Shown in pieces: positions 8,211 to 18,738 of a DNA stretch of 64,000 bases. The notes under the pieces are model-generated. The model worked only from the letters and a program-made list of their open reading frames with translations, was not told where the DNA came from and made no database searches. Each line of letters begins with the position of its first letter. Within the stretch, counting starts at the first letter, position 1. The DNA lies in assembly GCF_029643245.1 (NCBI RefSeq), contig NZ_CP116398.1, positions 3,162,001-3,226,000 of the forward strand, read 5' to 3'. Made by a program: the position numbers and the translations under genes. Source of the DNA: Methylomonas sp. EFPC3. Lineage in GTDB: Bacteria > Pseudomonadota > Gammaproteobacteria > Methylococcales > Methylomonadaceae.

Positions 8211-10247
8211 ATGGCCTCAACTCGCCTGATTCGCCAATTCGCCGGCCTGTGCCTGACGCTGCTATCGGCGCAACTGGCGATGGCCGACGACGACGCGGAC
8301 GCACTGGACAGCACCAGCGAATTGCTGTCCTTGAGTTGGGACGAACTGACCGAACTGAAAGTATCCGGTCTGGCCCGCCAAGCGCAAACCGTCAAAGACA
8401 CGCCAGCCGCGGCGTTTGTGATCAGCGCCGAAGATATTCGCCGTTCCGGCGCCACCAGCCTGCCGGAACTGTTGAGGATGGCGCCGGGTATGGCCGTGGC
8501 CCGCGTCAACAGCTGGAATTGGGGCGTTAGCGCCCGCGGCTTCAACGATCTCTACGCCAACAAACTGCAGGTCATGATAGACGGCCGCAGCATTTACGAT
8601 CCGCTGATCAGCGGCGTTTACTGGGGTCAGCATATTCCGCTGCTGCAAAACATCGAGCGGATCGAAGTGCTGCGCGGTCCCAGCGGCAGCCTGTGGGGCG
8701 CGAATGCGGTGAACGGCGCGATCAATATCGTCACCCGCTCGGCGGCCGACACCGAGGGCGGCTTGTTGACCGCCGGCGGCGGCACCGAGGAGCGCGGCTT
8801 CGGCGGCGTCCGTTACGGGCAAAAGCTGTCCGATTCGACGTATCTGCGCGGCTCCATCAATGCGCTGGTGCGCGACGCCAGCGTAGATATGGCCGGCCTG
8901 CACAATACCCACGATACCGGCAACGCCGAAACCGCCAATTTCCGCCTGGACAGCCAATTGACCGAACGCGATCAACTGATGCTGGAAGCCACCGCCACCC
9001 GGTACCGGCTGCACGGTTTTTTGACCGGGGTGTCGTCGGCCACGCCGCCTTACTGGCGCCAGGACGACTTCGGCAAGGACGGTGTATCCGGCAGCCTGCA
9101 AGGCAACTGGACCCACCAGTTCGACGGCGAGCGGGAACTGCGGGTGAACATGGCCTTTACCCAGACCGATTGGCAAATGGCCACCAACCGGATGAGCCGC
9201 TCGCATTACAACCTGGACATTCAGCATAGCCAGCCTCTGTTCGGCAACCACCATTTGCTGTGGGGTTTGAATTACCAGATCATCGACGACCGTTTCGACA
9301 ACACGCTGACGCTGGGTTTCGAGCCGGACCGGTTTACCCAGCACAACATCGGCCTGTTTGCCCAGGACAACATCGACCTGCTCGACAACCTGCAATTGAC
9401 GCTGGGTAACCGGGTCGAACACTTCACTTACACCGGTTGGGAAACCGAACCCAACGCCCGGCTGATCTGGACTCCGCACAAAAACCATCGGCTGTGGGCC
9501 GGAGTGTCCCGGGCCGTGGCATTACCCAACCGCGCCCAGCAAAGTATCCGGCTATTTCTGCCGGTCCCCGGCCAACAGTCGTTATTTTTTCTGGCCGACG
9601 CCAATCAGGACATGCGCACCGAAAATGTGCTGGCTTACGAGCTGGGCTGGCGCTGGCAAGTCAACAGCCGGCTGGATCTGGACAGCACCGTGTTTTACAA
9701 CATTTACGACCGGATTCAAGGCGTCAAGGCCAGCGGTTTTACCGCCAATCCTCAAGCGCCGGGTTTTCCGCTGCCGATTCTCGGCCTCAGCGTCGGCAAC
9801 TACCGGCAAATGAAAAGTTACGGCCTGGAACTGGCCGCCAACTACCGGGTCAGCCACGAGTGGCGCCTGCAGGCCTCCTATACCGGCATTCGCTTCGACA
9901 ACGACGCCGACCGCCGGCAGCCCTGGTTTCTGGACCCCTTGGCCGAGGAAAAAGTCAATCCGCAGCATAGTTTGTCGCTACGCTCGATGCTGGACCTGAC
10001 CGACGATATCGAACTGGACGCCTGGGCGCGTTACGTGGACCGCATCAGCGTCAACCAAGTCCGGATTCCGGACTACATTTCGCTGGATCTGCGGGTCGGT
10101 TGGCGGCCGGCCAAGAATCTGGAACTGTCGCTGGTCGGGCAAAATCTGCTCGACGGGCAGCGTCCGGAATTCAACGACGTGGTGTACATTCCGGTCTCCA
10201 GCCAGATTCAACGCGGTTATTTTGCCCAACTGTCCTGGCGGTTCTAG
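8211..10247 (+). CDS. TonB-dependent outer membrane receptor
   Basis: 678 residues from the ATG at 8211 (an in-frame ATG at 8193 is possible). The N-terminus is a signal peptide ending QLAMADD. The plug domain is clear: TPAAAFVISAEDIRRSGATS, PELLRMAPGMAVARV, then IERIEVLRGPSGSLWGANAV. The rest is the beta-barrel, ending in the aromatic residue of AQLSWRF as expected for an outer membrane protein. These receptors import siderophores, cobalamin, copper chelates or sugars by TonB energy; the ligand is unknown. It is the first gene of a run with a YfiR-like periplasmic protein and a hybrid kinase, a gene trio seen in many proteobacteria. Confidence 0.92.
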   Translation: MASTRLIRQFAGLCLTLLSAQLAMADDDADALDSTSELLSLSWDELTELKVSGLARQAQTVKDTPAAAFVISAEDIRRSGATSLPELLRMAPGMAVARVNSWNWGVSARGFNDLYANKLQVMIDGRSIYDPLISGVYWGQHIPLLQNIERIEVLRGPSGSLWGANAVNGAINIVTRSAADTEGGLLTAGGGTEERGFGGVRYGQKLSDSTYLRGSINALVRDASVDMAGLHNTHDTGNAETANFRLDSQLTERDQLMLEATATRYRLHGFLTGVSSATPPYWRQDDFGKDGVSGSLQGNWTHQFDGERELRVNMAFTQTDWQMATNRMSRSHYNLDIQHSQPLFGNHHLLWGLNYQIIDDRFDNTLTLGFEPDRFTQHNIGLFAQDNIDLLDNLQLTLGNRVEHFTYTGWETEPNARLIWTPHKNHRLWAGVSRAVALPNRAQQSIRLFLPVPGQQSLFFLADANQDMRTENVLAYELGWRWQVNSRLDLDSTVFYNIYDRIQGVKASGFTANPQAPGFPLPILGLSVGNYRQMKSYGLELAANYRVSHEWRLQASYTGIRFDNDADRRQPWFLDPLAEEKVNPQHSLSLRSMLDLTDDIELDAWARYVDRISVNQVRIPDYISLDLRVGWRPAKNLELSLVGQNLLDGQRPEFNDVVYIPVSSQIQRGYFAQLSWRF

Positions 10248-10260
10248 GTTGAGTAAGACG

Positions 10261-10772
10261 ATGCGCCTTTGTCTATATATGCTACTCAACCTCTGCGTTT
10301 GGCTGCCGGTTGCGGACGGCCAGGCGGCGGAATTGGGTACTGCTGAACGCGAATACCAACTAAAAACCGCCTATTTGTTTCATTTCGCCGAATTGACCCG
10401 CTGGCCTGAAGCCCGGCCCATCGTCATCTGTTTGCGCGGCTCCAGCCCGTTACGGAAATTTCTGCCGGTTTTGGAAGGGCAAACCATCGACGGCGCGCCG
10501 GTACATGTCGATCTCGAACCCGGTCCCGATATCGATAGCTGCAGCATTTTGTTCCTGGCCGAAAAAGACTTGCTGACCGCGGAAGTCGCCGGGCAAGCCC
10601 GGGCCAGGCACGTGTTGCTGGTCGGCGACAGCGAGGGATTCGCCGCGGCCGGCGGCATGGTGCAATTCAGCTTGCGCGACAACAAACTGAAACTGGTGGT
10701 AAATTTAGCGCCGGTAAATTCCGCCCACTTAAAATTGAGCTCCAAATTGCTTCGGATGGCCGAACTAATCGA

Positions 10773-10776
<4 letters not shown>
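10261..10776 (+). CDS. YfiR family periplasmic protein (DUF4154)
   Basis: 171 residues. Signal peptide [20 protein letters not shown], then [22 protein letters not shown], the hallmark opening of the YfiR/DUF4154 family, followed by CILFL-like and [20 protein letters not shown] and the closing [20 protein letters not shown]. In Pseudomonas, YfiR is a periplasmic repressor of the CHASE8 cyclase YfiN. Here the overlapping downstream gene carries an N-terminal periplasmic domain of CHASE8 type but a kinase output, so a YfiR-controlled kinase is a reasonable inference. The ATG at 10261 is chosen because it opens the signal peptide; the gap to the receptor stop is 13 bases. Confidence 0.85.
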
Positions 10777-12710
<1,934 letters not shown>

Positions 12711-12718
12711 ACCTCGGC

Positions 12719-13195
12719 TTACTTACCCCACGGCATGACCGGTACCGTCGATACGCTGTTGGCCGGCGCGCCTTCGATCACCTTGCGGCTGATCGCCAGA
12801 TAGACCAGGGTGTTGTGTTTGGCGTCCCACAAGCGGGTAATGTTGGTGGATTTGAACAGTAACGAGGTGCTTTCCGAAAATACGGTTTCTTCGTCGGGCA
12901 ATTTGGCCGGCAACGCAATCGGGCCGATCTGGCGGCAGGCCAGCGAGAACTGCGACGGGTCTTCCGCCAACCCCAAGCCGCCGGAAATGCCGCCGGTTCT
13001 GGCCTGACTGATATGGCAAATCACGTTCGGAATCTTCGGATCTTCGAACACGTCGACGCAGACTTTATGATTGGCGCCGATCAACTTCCAGGCCGTAGTC
13101 ACGCAACCGACTTCGTCGGCCAGCGCCGGTGCGGCGGCGGCGATGGTCAAGCCGCAGGCGATGCGGCCGCCGTGTTTGAGCAAGGTTTTCAACAT
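12719..13195 (-). CDS. creA: CreA family protein
   Basis: 158 residues with a signal peptide (residues 1-27, ending APALA). The mature part has the CreA family blocks: DEVGCVTTAWKLIGANHKV, DVFEDPKIPNVICHISQARTGG, SLACRQIGPI and FSESTSLLFKSTNITRLWD. CreA is a conserved periplasmic protein of unknown biochemical function named for its place by the E. coli cre locus, which is not present here. The gene converges on the hybrid kinase with only eight bases between the stops. Confidence 0.93.
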   Translation of the reverse strand: MLKTLLKHGGRIACGLTIAAAAPALADEVGCVTTAWKLIGANHKVCVDVFEDPKIPNVICHISQARTGGISGGLGLAEDPSQFSLACRQIGPIALPAKLPDEETVFSESTSLLFKSTNITRLWDAKHNTLVYLAISRKVIEGAPANSVSTVPVMPWGK

Positions 13196-13234
13196 AATAG
13201 TCTCCGCAGGGTTTTCGAAAAACGGGCAGGCGCG

Positions 13235-13711
13235 TCAGGGTAACAAGCGCCAATCGCTAAAACAAGCGGCCTGACCGTAATAGCGTCGCCACTGGTCGTA
13301 AACGTTCCAAACCACCGCGTGCTCGATCAAAAAACGCTTGCCGGACTTGGCGATGCGCACGCCGGAATAGTCGTCGATATAGCCGCGGCTGGAGACTTGC
13401 GCCAACAAGCGCTCGCGTTCTGCGCGGTTAACCGGTTCCGCCGAAAACCGCGACGGCAGGCCGACCAACTCCTGCCACTCGAATTCGAACAGGGCCAGGG
13501 CTTGGCGGTTGGCGTAGTTGAATAGCGGATCGGCATCGGCAGTATGCGACAGCAGCGCGAATCCGGCGTGAAAGGCGGCCTCGCCCAAGGACTGGCCTGG
13601 CAGCGGCTGAAGCAGCGGCGTGCCGAGCAATTCCCGGTAGCTATCCAATACCAGGCCTATATGCCGGCTATGAAAATCGTTGGCGGGGCTGGGAACGGTC
13701 AAGTCAAGCAT
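13235..13711 (-). CDS. MEKHLA domain protein
   Basis: 158 residues from the ATG at 13711; a TTG at 13729 that overlaps the RES gene stop is an alternative start. The MEKHLA domain, a PAS-related sensory module, covers most of it: LVLDSYRELLG, GEAAFHAGFALLSHTADADPLFNYANRQALALFEFEW, LVGLPSRFSAEPVNRAERERLL and RFLIEHAVVWNVYD. In other bacteria and plants the domain is a putative ligand or light/redox sensor, with function undefined. It is the third gene after Xre and RES genes on the same strand, so it may be co-transcribed with them, though its link to the toxin system is unproven. Confidence 0.85.
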   Translation of the reverse strand: MLDLTVPSPANDFHSRHIGLVLDSYRELLGTPLLQPLPGQSLGEAAFHAGFALLSHTADADPLFNYANRQALALFEFEWQELVGLPSRFSAEPVNRAERERLLAQVSSRGYIDDYSGVRIAKSGKRFLIEHAVVWNVYDQWRRYYGQAACFSDWRLLP

Positions 13712-13725
13712 ACGGGTTGATTGGG

Positions 13726-14424
13726 TCAAACGCCGGAACGGTAAAGTTCTTTTTTGTACACGGTGCTAATCCGGTTGCCGTCCCAGACGTAGCAATAATG
13801 CGCGCCCTGTTTCACCGGAGACAACAAGCGCGGTTTGAACACGGCGACGCATTCGCCGCCGGCGTTGCGTACGCTGGAATAGGCAATCCCATTCGAACCG
13901 TCGGCGCGCAGTTGCTTGGCTAAGCTCTGCGCCGCCGCGTAATGCCCGGTATCGCTAGCGTAAATATCCGGCAGTTCGCTTTGTTTAGCGCGGATGTCGT
14001 GCAGTTCGGCGTCCAGGTCCGAGGCGTAGGAACGCATGTCGATCTCGATTGGCGCTTGCCGGGTCGCCGCCAAGAAGCGGGCGCGATGGAAAGCGGTCTC
14101 GGCGATTGCGGTATCGATATCCTTGGCCGCGTAATAGACGCCGAAACTGCCGTCGGAGAAGCGGCTGCCTTCCGGATTCAAATGGGTGAACGCAGCCATG
14201 ATCGGCGTGGTACCGGGGCCGGAGATTCTATCTGCCGCCGCCACCAACCGAATTTCGCCGGCCTCGTCGCGCAGACGGTCGTTGGTCAAGGCTTCGATCA
14301 CGAACACCACTTCCAGATCGGCCGGATCGGCCACCCGGTCGAACAATCCGGTCGGCGGAAACCGGCTGGGTACCAAGCGCCAACAAGGCCGCCAGTCGAT
14401 CCGCGCCGTTGCGATCGATTTCAT
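13726..14424 (-). CDS. RES domain toxin (NAD+-degrading toxin of a RES-Xre pair)
   Basis: 232 residues from the ATG at 14424, which overlaps the Xre stop (ATGA). The RES signature residues are visible: WRLVPSRFPPTGLFDRVADP near the start with a catalytic-type arginine, GSRFSDGSFGVYYAAKDIDTAIAETAFH in the middle with the conserved R, Y and E, and SNGIAYSSVRNAGGECVAVF near the end, containing the conserved serine. RES toxins destroy cellular NAD+ (NAD+ phosphorylase/glycohydrolase activity known for MbcT and Res). The upstream Xre-type antitoxin should neutralise it and repress the operon. Confidence 0.92.
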   Translation of the reverse strand: MKSIATARIDWRPCWRLVPSRFPPTGLFDRVADPADLEVVFVIEALTNDRLRDEAGEIRLVAAADRISGPGTTPIMAAFTHLNPEGSRFSDGSFGVYYAAKDIDTAIAETAFHRARFLAATRQAPIEIDMRSYASDLDAELHDIRAKQSELPDIYASDTGHYAAAQSLAKQLRADGSNGIAYSSVRNAGGECVAVFKPRLLSPVKQGAHYCYVWDGNRISTVYKKELYRSGV

Positions 14425-14825
14425 GCCCAACCGCACTGGGCGTCCAGATATTGGCGTACCACGTACAAATCGGCGACCCGGCCCGACAACATGCGCTGTA
14501 ACGCGCTTTGCCCGGAAAACGGCGCGGCCTGATTGGCTTGCTGCAACCAGGCGTCGGCGGCTTCGGCTTGCGGCAGCAGAATTTGCAGGGCTTTATAGAT
14601 ACCGAAAATATAAGACAACCGCTCCAGCTTGTCCGGATTCAGGCTGGCGCTTTCCGGGCTTTTTTTCCATTTGAAATAGGTGCTGCGCGAATCCAGCCCC
14701 AGCAGCTTCATGGCTTGCTCGGCATTCAGCCGCCAGACGTCGGCAATATTGAAAAAGGTGCGTAATGCGGCGCCCGCCACGACGGCACTGTCGGCCGGTA
14801 ATGCTGCTTGTGCGGTCGATAACAT
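14421..14825 (-). CDS. Xre/MbcA/ParS-type antitoxin of the RES toxin
   Basis: 134 residues. The N-terminal helix-turn-helix part reads RTFFNIADVWRLNAEQAMKLLGLDSRSTYFKWK, the usual Xre-like start of this family, and the C-terminal part (LERLSYIFGIYKALQILLP, ... ALQRMLSGRVADLYVVRQYLDA) is the toxin-binding DUF2384 domain. The ATG at 14825 has GGAGGG upstream. Antitoxin-first order and the four-base overlap with the toxin are typical of RES-Xre systems. Such antitoxins usually repress their own promoter, which would lie in 14826-14903. Confidence 0.9.
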   Translation of the reverse strand: MLSTAQAALPADSAVVAGAALRTFFNIADVWRLNAEQAMKLLGLDSRSTYFKWKKSPESASLNPDKLERLSYIFGIYKALQILLPQAEAADAWLQQANQAAPFSGQSALQRMLSGRVADLYVVRQYLDAQCGWA

Positions 14826-14903
14826 AAGCCCTCCATACAACTCATTTGAACTTTATGTAAAAATAAGTCTATTTATGGACTTTGTCAATCAAATCGCTGG
14901 CCG

Positions 14904-15242
14904 CTATTTGGTGTAGGTATATTCGGCCACCACGTCTCCTTGAAAAACCAAGATCAACAATTGGTCATCGGACTTTTCCCTGACCAGACCGTAAGACATG
15001 CCTTGGATATAGCCTCTACCGTAGGCATCGGAATAGCTATAAGTCCATGTTTCGAAATCGGACGATTTCGTCGTCGACACCGGTTCACCGAAATGTTGCC
15101 TGATCATCGCTTTGGTCGTGACACCCTTTCTGATCTGGGAGACGTAGGTATCGTCAAATTTACGCCCTTGCGATGCAGCTGCGCAGCCGCCGACGATTGT
15201 CGTCGCGACAGTCATGCAGAATACGATCAATAAACTTCTCAT
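14904..15242 (-). CDS. SmpA/BamE-like small outer membrane lipoprotein
   Basis: 112 residues from the ATG at 15242. The signal peptide MRSLLIVFCMTVATTIVGGC ends in a lipobox with Cys20 as lipidation site. The mature part IRKGVTTKAMIRQHFGEPVST followed by ETWTYSYSDA resembles the BamE/SmpA fold, a small domain of outer membrane lipoproteins that act in assembly or as anchors. It is not the housekeeping bamE by context. Two other start codons upstream would add a basic extension in front of the signal peptide and are less likely. Confidence 0.75.
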   Translation of the reverse strand: MRSLLIVFCMTVATTIVGGCAAASQGRKFDDTYVSQIRKGVTTKAMIRQHFGEPVSTTKSSDFETWTYSYSDAYGRGYIQGMSYGLVREKSDDQLLILVFQGDVVAEYTYTK

Positions 15243-15362
15243 CGAACTCACCCTCCAACAAAAATTGGTCAAGACTATCGAAACCCGGAGCGGGCCGGCA
15301 AACGATATTAAATACTTGCTTCAGCTGTTATGAATCGATTCCGCAATTAACGTCACGGCAAA

Positions 15363-16303
<941 letters not shown>

Positions 16304-16311
16304 GCTTCGCA

Positions 16312-16340
16312 CCTGTATCGCAATGGGTTGCGGCTATAAT
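16312..16340 (+). promoter_or_regulatory. Probable hldE promoter
   Basis: A perfect TATAAT at 16335-16340 lies 36 bases before the hldE ATG. The matching -35 region near 16312-16317 (CCTGTA) is poor. The divergent arsC gene starts at 16303, so its promoter must overlap this stretch. Confidence 0.4.
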
Positions 16341-16375
16341 AGCACCCTTCGAATCACGGATAACTTCACACAGCC

Positions 16376-17806
16376 ATGCAATTACCCAACTATTCCAACG
16401 CTCGGGTGCTGGTGGTCGGCGACCTGATGCTGGACCGCTACTGGCACGGCCCGACCTCGCGTATTTCTCCGGAAGCGCCGGTGCCGGTAGTGCATGTCAA
16501 ACAGGACGAATTCCGCGCCGGGGGCGCCGGCAACGTGGCGCTGAACATTGCCGCGCTGGGCGCCAAAGTCTCGGTACTGGGTTTTACCGGCGAAGACCAG
16601 GCGGCAAACGCGCTGGAAAAATTGCTGAAGGACGCCGGGGTGTTATGCCTGTTCCAGGCAATACCGAATTATCCGACCATCACCAAACTGCGGGTGATGA
16701 GTCGCCATCAACAACTGATCCGGCTCGATTTCGAAGACGGCTTTCAGCAAATCGACAGCGAGCCGTTGCTGCATCTGTACCACGCCGAACTGATGCAATC
16801 GCAGGTGGCGGTACTGTCCGATTACGGCAAAGGCACCTTAAACCAAGTGCAGCAATTCATTACCCTGGCCCGGCAGCTGAAAAAGCCGGTGTTGGTCGAT
16901 CCGAAAGGCAGCGACTTTTCGATTTACCGCAATGCGACCTTGATCACGCCGAACCTGGGCGAATTCGAGGCCGTGGTCGGCCGTTGCAGCAACGAGGCGC
17001 AAATCGTCGAACGCGGCCTGAATCTGATCGATACGCTGGCACTGGATGCCTTGCTGGTCACCCGCGGCGAGCACGGCATGAGCCTGCTCTGCAAGGATGC
17101 CGAACCGCTGCATTTGCCGACCCATGCCCGCGAGGTATTCGACGTCACCGGCGCCGGCGACACCGTGATTTCGGTGCTGGCCGCCAGTCTGGCGGCGAAA
17201 AAACCGCTGGCCGAAGCCACCCAACTGGCCAACATCGGTGCCGGCATCGTGGTCGGAAAAATGGGTACCGCCACGGTCGATACCGACGAACTGGCCGCCG
17301 CGCTGCAAGGCCCGCGGGCGCGCCACAAGGGCGTCTGCACCCTGCCGGAACTGCTCAAGGAACGCGCCGCCGCCAAACAGAACGGCGAAAAAATCGTCGC
17401 CACCAACGGCTGTTTCGACATCCTCCACCCCGGCCACGTCCGTTACTTGCAGCAAGCCAAAACTCTGGGCGACCGCCTGGTGGTGCTGGTCAACAGCGAC
17501 GATTCGGTCAAGCGTCTGAAAGGCCCGGAACGCCCGGTCAACGATTTGGCACACCGGATGGAAATGCTGGCGGCGCTGGAATGCGTGGACTGGGTAGTGG
17601 CATTCGCGGAAGACACGCCTAAAGCCGTCATCGACCAGTTACTGCCCGACATCCTGGTCAAAGGCGGCGACTATAGCGACATCACCAGCATCGCCGGCCA
17701 CGACAGCGTGCTGGCCGCGGGCGGCGAGGTGAAGATACTGTCGTTCATCGCAGGCCATTCGACCACCGGCATCATTCAGACCATCCGCGATAAATCCCGG
17801 CCATGA
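16376..17806 (+). CDS. hldE: Bifunctional D-beta-D-heptose 7-phosphate kinase / heptose 1-phosphate adenylyltransferase
   Basis: 476 residues, the usual length of HldE. The N-terminal PfkB-type kinase (about residues 1-325) has [42 protein letters not shown] and the catalytic loop [19 protein letters not shown]. The C-terminal cytidylyltransferase-fold domain has [19 protein letters not shown] with the HxGH nucleotide-binding motif. It phosphorylates heptose 7-phosphate at C1 and later adenylates it, giving ADP-heptose for the lipopolysaccharide inner core. No other heptose gene is adjacent. Start ATG at 16376 agrees with the family. Confidence 0.97.
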   Translation: MQLPNYSNARVLVVGDLMLDRYWHGPTSRISPEAPVPVVHVKQDEFRAGGAGNVALNIAALGAKVSVLGFTGEDQAANALEKLLKDAGVLCLFQAIPNYPTITKLRVMSRHQQLIRLDFEDGFQQIDSEPLLHLYHAELMQSQVAVLSDYGKGTLNQVQQFITLARQLKKPVLVDPKGSDFSIYRNATLITPNLGEFEAVVGRCSNEAQIVERGLNLIDTLALDALLVTRGEHGMSLLCKDAEPLHLPTHAREVFDVTGAGDTVISVLAASLAAKKPLAEATQLANIGAGIVVGKMGTATVDTDELAAALQGPRARHKGVCTLPELLKERAAAKQNGEKIVATNGCFDILHPGHVRYLQQAKTLGDRLVVLVNSDDSVKRLKGPERPVNDLAHRMEMLAALECVDWVVAFAEDTPKAVIDQLLPDILVKGGDYSDITSIAGHDSVLAAGGEVKILSFIAGHSTTGIIQTIRDKSRP

Positions 17807-17822
17807 TTTCGATTGCCGAACC

Positions 17823-18728
17823 CTAGCCGGACTGGTCCGGCTGGTACGGCAACGAATATTGATCGCCTTCCCGCGCCAGCCAGATCGGAAATCCTAAGCG
17901 CTCGGCTTGCAACAGACGGGCATAAATCGAATCCAGATCGGCGTCGCTGCGGGTCGGCTCGTGGTGAGTCAAAAACAGTTGTTTGACCTGGGCTTCGGCG
18001 GCAATCTCCAGCGCCGAGCGGTAGGTGCCGTGGCCCCAGCCACGGCGGTCGGCATATTCGGCGTCGGTGTAGGAACTGTCGATGATCAGCGCGTCGACGC
18101 CGGCCATCGCTCCGATCACTTCTTCGTTCTTCTGATCGATCAATTCCTGCATCGCTTCGTAACCGGGGTGCTGTTCCGGATAAGGGTTCAGCGGCGGCTC
18201 GTAGTCGCCGGTGAAAAACAAGGAACCGCCGGCGTCATCGTCGATTCGGTAACCGAAGTTGAACACCGGATGGTTCAGCACGGTGGGCGTGACGCGGACG
18301 CTGCCGATCCGGATCGGCTCCCCGGCTTTCAGCGTGGTGTACCGTACCTCGGCCTTCAGTTGCGCTTCGCTGATCGGGAAATAGGCGTGCTGCAACTGCA
18401 CCCGCATCGCCCGCTCGATGCCTTGATGGGTCACCGGTTCCAGGCCGCCGTAAATATTGATGCGGTTACCGGCTCGGAACATCGGCAGGAAAAACGGCAA
18501 GCCCTGGATATGGTCCCAGTGGGTATGGGTGATCAGAATATGCGCGGTCAGATCGCGCCGGTGCAGCAGCGTTTGCGCCAGGGCATGGATACCGGTGCCG
18601 GCGTCGAGAATGATCAGATCACCGGCGCTGCTGGTGATTTCGATGCAGGTGGTGTTGCCGCCGTAGCGGACCGTATTCGGCCCCGGCGTGGCAATCGAGC
18701 CTCTGACGCCCCAGAACTTGAACTGCAT
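17823..18728 (-). CDS. MBL-fold metallo-hydrolase
   Basis: 301 residues. The metallo-beta-lactamase fold is clear: start VRGSIATPGPNTVRYGGNTTCIEI, metal motif HTHWDHIQGLPFF (HxHxDH), then NFGYRIDDDAGGSLFFTGDYEPP, DALIIDSSYTDAEY and LFLTHHEPTRSDADLD with the later metal ligands. The opening RGS-x-PxPxxxxYGGNT is typical of a phosphodiesterase-like subgroup related to class II cyclic nucleotide phosphodiesterases and RNase Z. Substrate unknown. It converges with hldE, and its ATG is 10 bases after the polA stop on the same strand, so it may be co-transcribed with polA. Confidence 0.92.
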   Translation of the reverse strand: MQFKFWGVRGSIATPGPNTVRYGGNTTCIEITSSAGDLIILDAGTGIHALAQTLLHRRDLTAHILITHTHWDHIQGLPFFLPMFRAGNRINIYGGLEPVTHQGIERAMRVQLQHAYFPISEAQLKAEVRYTTLKAGEPIRIGSVRVTPTVLNHPVFNFGYRIDDDAGGSLFFTGDYEPPLNPYPEQHPGYEAMQELIDQKNEEVIGAMAGVDALIIDSSYTDAEYADRRGWGHGTYRSALEIAAEAQVKQLFLTHHEPTRSDADLDSIYARLLQAERLGFPIWLAREGDQYSLPYQPDQSG

Positions 18729-18738
18729 GCCTGCCAGC

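Noticed and set aside
8262..9488. 408-codon open frame antisense to the TonB receptor
   Set aside because: The receptor on the other strand has unmistakable plug and barrel motifs; the antisense frame is a by-product of GC-rich codon use.
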